Shown one piece after another: positions 5,430 to 6,725 of a stretch of 6,725 nt of DNA; position 1 is the first letter of the stretch, and each line of letters opens with the position of its first letter. Made by a program: the position numbers and the translations under genes. Source of the DNA: Comamonadaceae bacterium (GTDB lineage Bacteria; Pseudomonadota; Gammaproteobacteria; Burkholderiales; Burkholderiaceae_C); NCBI GenBank assembly GCA_021286965.1, contig JAJTBK010000422.1, positions 1-6,725 on the forward strand, in the 5' to 3' direction. The notes under the pieces are model-generated. The model was not told the origin of the DNA. It ran no database searches and saw nothing but the letters and a program-made list of their open reading frames with translations.

Positions 5430-6725
5430 CTAACCGGTTGCCACTTGAGAAGCCGCCAGTGCTGCTTGATGTGAGCGCTTGAGCCTGGCGCAGATGTCCT
5501 CCACGCTGGCATGGCTCCACGGCACCGATTTATGACGGCCACTATCAGTCAGCTCGGCAAGGGAAATGCTCAATCGCGTTCCAAAAGGAGGAGGACAGGT
5601 GGGTGCCTTCCACTCCTTGAATGGAATTTGGTCAGCTCTCACGCGAACATCAATCCGTCCTGGAGCGGCATCGACGGACCAGTATTTCAGCGGCCATTCA
5701 GACAGATGCGGTAACAGTGCCTCCCAAAGGCCCGAGCAAAGCCAATTCACCACGATGAACTTGGCTCGCCCCTCTTCAGAGAAGCTAGCCAAAGTGGACG
5801 CAGGCATTTCGGAGAGCGCCCCGTGATGCACTTCAAGCAACGTCTCTTCGGAACTGGCTTGCTGGGCTTCAACCTCCTGCGGCGAGGGGTACTTCTTAAT
5901 CAGAAGGCAAAGGTTGGCTATGACCGAGGGCGACCGAATGCCGTCGAACGTTTTCACATAGTCAAAGTACTCATGTGCTTCGATGCTCATCTGGTCGAGC
6001 CAAAAGCCGTCGTTATCTGTAGGGGCGACCCAAATCAGCCCCGCTTCGGCGGGCTGGCAACGCACAAACCGCATCTCGCGTACCCATTCGGGAATCCTCA
6101 TGTGCATCCACGAAACTTTGAACCAGGGCTTTTCGTTGCTGAATGTGATGACTGAATCGCCGAATGAGCTGGACTGTCGAACGTCTGCCCACTCAGCTCG
6201 CAAAGCCTGCATGACCCCATGGATTCCGCCAAGGAGCTCATGTCGAATGGGCCCTGGCGGCCCACTGCCGATAAGCAGCCACAGTCCCTCATGACCCACA
6301 GGTCGCAGCATCTGGCGCCGAGTCATTCCCGTGATGGCAGAGAGTGTCGTCCATCGTTCCTTCGATGCACTTAAAGGAGCGATTTCCAGTTCACGATTCA
6401 ACTCTTCAGCCAACCCCCTGACGGGGTCGTCATATCCTCTTTCTCGGAAATATTGGAGAGCATTTTCGAGCTCTGGGACAGTCTCTTCTTGCGCGCGTTT
6501 GCGAAGCAACGCCTCCAGCTCGTTGACATAACTGGGGGCGGGCTCAGGCGTGGGAAGCGGGTGTTCGCCACGCAGAATCTCGACAGTCGTTTTCAAGACA
6601 GTGGCAAGGTGCTGAGCCAACCCAGCGTCCAGCGTGCCCTTCTTTTCCCAACGCTGGCCGGTATTTTTAAGACTTGCCTGGCTCGTCCAACGCTTTTCGG
6701 CTAAGCCGTAAACTGCTTCCGCCAA
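5430..6725 (-). CDS. Large protein of unknown function with N-terminal XRE-like HTH, partial
   Basis: The gene runs off the right edge. The visible 431 codons begin with TTG at the very last base, so the N-terminus is missing. Residues about 1-54 from the edge (AVYGLAEKRWTSQASLKN, then AQHLATVLKTTVEILRGE) look like the later helices of an XRE/Cro-type HTH ending in the usual 'LA..L...VE.L.GE' pattern. A Pro-rich linker (HPLPTPEPAPSY) and a helical, charged segment (VNELEALLRKRAQEETVPEL) follow. The remaining 300 or so residues are soluble, Trp-rich in places and match no family I can name (for example GLWLLIGSGPPGPIRHELLG and WFKVSWMHMRIPEWVREMRF). I see no membrane segment, P-loop, nuclease or protease signature. 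The stop is TAG at 5430-5432. Base composition is lower in G/C than the cob genes, consistent with acquired DNA. Role could be regulation of, or an effector within, the island cargo; this is inference. Confidence 0.8.
   Translation of the reverse strand: MAEAVYGLAEKRWTSQASLKNTGQRWEKKGTLDAGLAQHLATVLKTTVEILRGEHPLPTPEPAPSYVNELEALLRKRAQEETVPELENALQYFRERGYDDPVRGLAEELNRELEIAPLSASKERWTTLSAITGMTRRQMLRPVGHEGLWLLIGSGPPGPIRHELLGGIHGVMQALRAEWADVRQSSSFGDSVITFSNEKPWFKVSWMHMRIPEWVREMRFVRCQPAEAGLIWVAPTDNDGFWLDQMSIEAHEYFDYVKTFDGIRSPSVIANLCLLIKKYPSPQEVEAQQASSEETLLEVHHGALSEMPASTLASFSEEGRAKFIVVNWLCSGLWEALLPHLSEWPLKYWSVDAAPGRIDVRVRADQIPFKEWKAPTCPPPFGTRLSISLAELTDSGRHKSVPWSHASVEDICARLKRSHQAALAASQVATG

Noticed and set aside
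5511..6704. Several + strand frames of 60-110 codons opposite the large unknown gene
   Set aside because: Antisense to one continuous 431-codon frame and mutually overlapping, with no start signals.

Overview
The window looks like a chromosomal segment from a high-GC betaproteobacterium, most likely Burkholderiales/Comamonadaceae. The clues are strong G/C preference at third codon positions in the left half, an aerobic-type cobalamin gene pair, and two degenerate copies of an intergenic repeat of the 'ATAGCTGnTnGCGC' kind that I remember from Acidovorax-like genomes. The genus cannot be fixed from the sequence alone.

Left half (1 to about 3810) is core-like chromosome. It starts inside a membrane-anchored GGDEF diguanylate cyclase on the + strand (1-963, 5' end outside the window). 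This converges, with a 21-base gap, on two minus-strand cobalamin genes: cobQ (cobyric acid synthase, 2106-3584) followed by cobT (nucleotide loop assembly, 985-2043). CobQ amidates the corrin side chains and CobT activates the lower ligand base, so they act at a middle and a late step of the same pathway. Each cob start is preceded by a copy of the intergenic repeat. An intact tRNA-Ser(GGA) gene (3719-3808, CCA encoded) then reads rightwards, with an extended -10 promoter.

Right half (about 3810 to the end) is accessory DNA, visibly richer in A/T. Directly after the tRNA, behind a perfect 9-bp hairpin, lies a tyrosine-recombinase-type integrase that keeps only its N-terminal part. Its reading frame runs out of family-like sequence near 4577 and continues as 36 codons antisense to the next gene, so it is a deletion remnant. 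The genes that follow are all on the minus strand: a 68-aa excisionase/AlpA-like winged HTH protein (4617-4823), a roughly 200-bp gap packed with inverted repeats including a rho-independent terminator, two very small ORFs with good ribosome binding sites (48 aa and 28 aa), and a large gene of unknown function (5430-6725, running off the edge) that begins with an XRE-like HTH segment.

The simplest reading is an integrative element that entered at the 3' end of tRNA-Ser and later lost its integrase catalytic domain, together with most of a convergent gene, by internal deletion. The cargo visible here (unknown HTH-headed protein plus two tiny ORFs in the same orientation) is the part with no obvious known function. 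No second copy of the tRNA 3' end is present, so the far boundary of the element lies outside the window.
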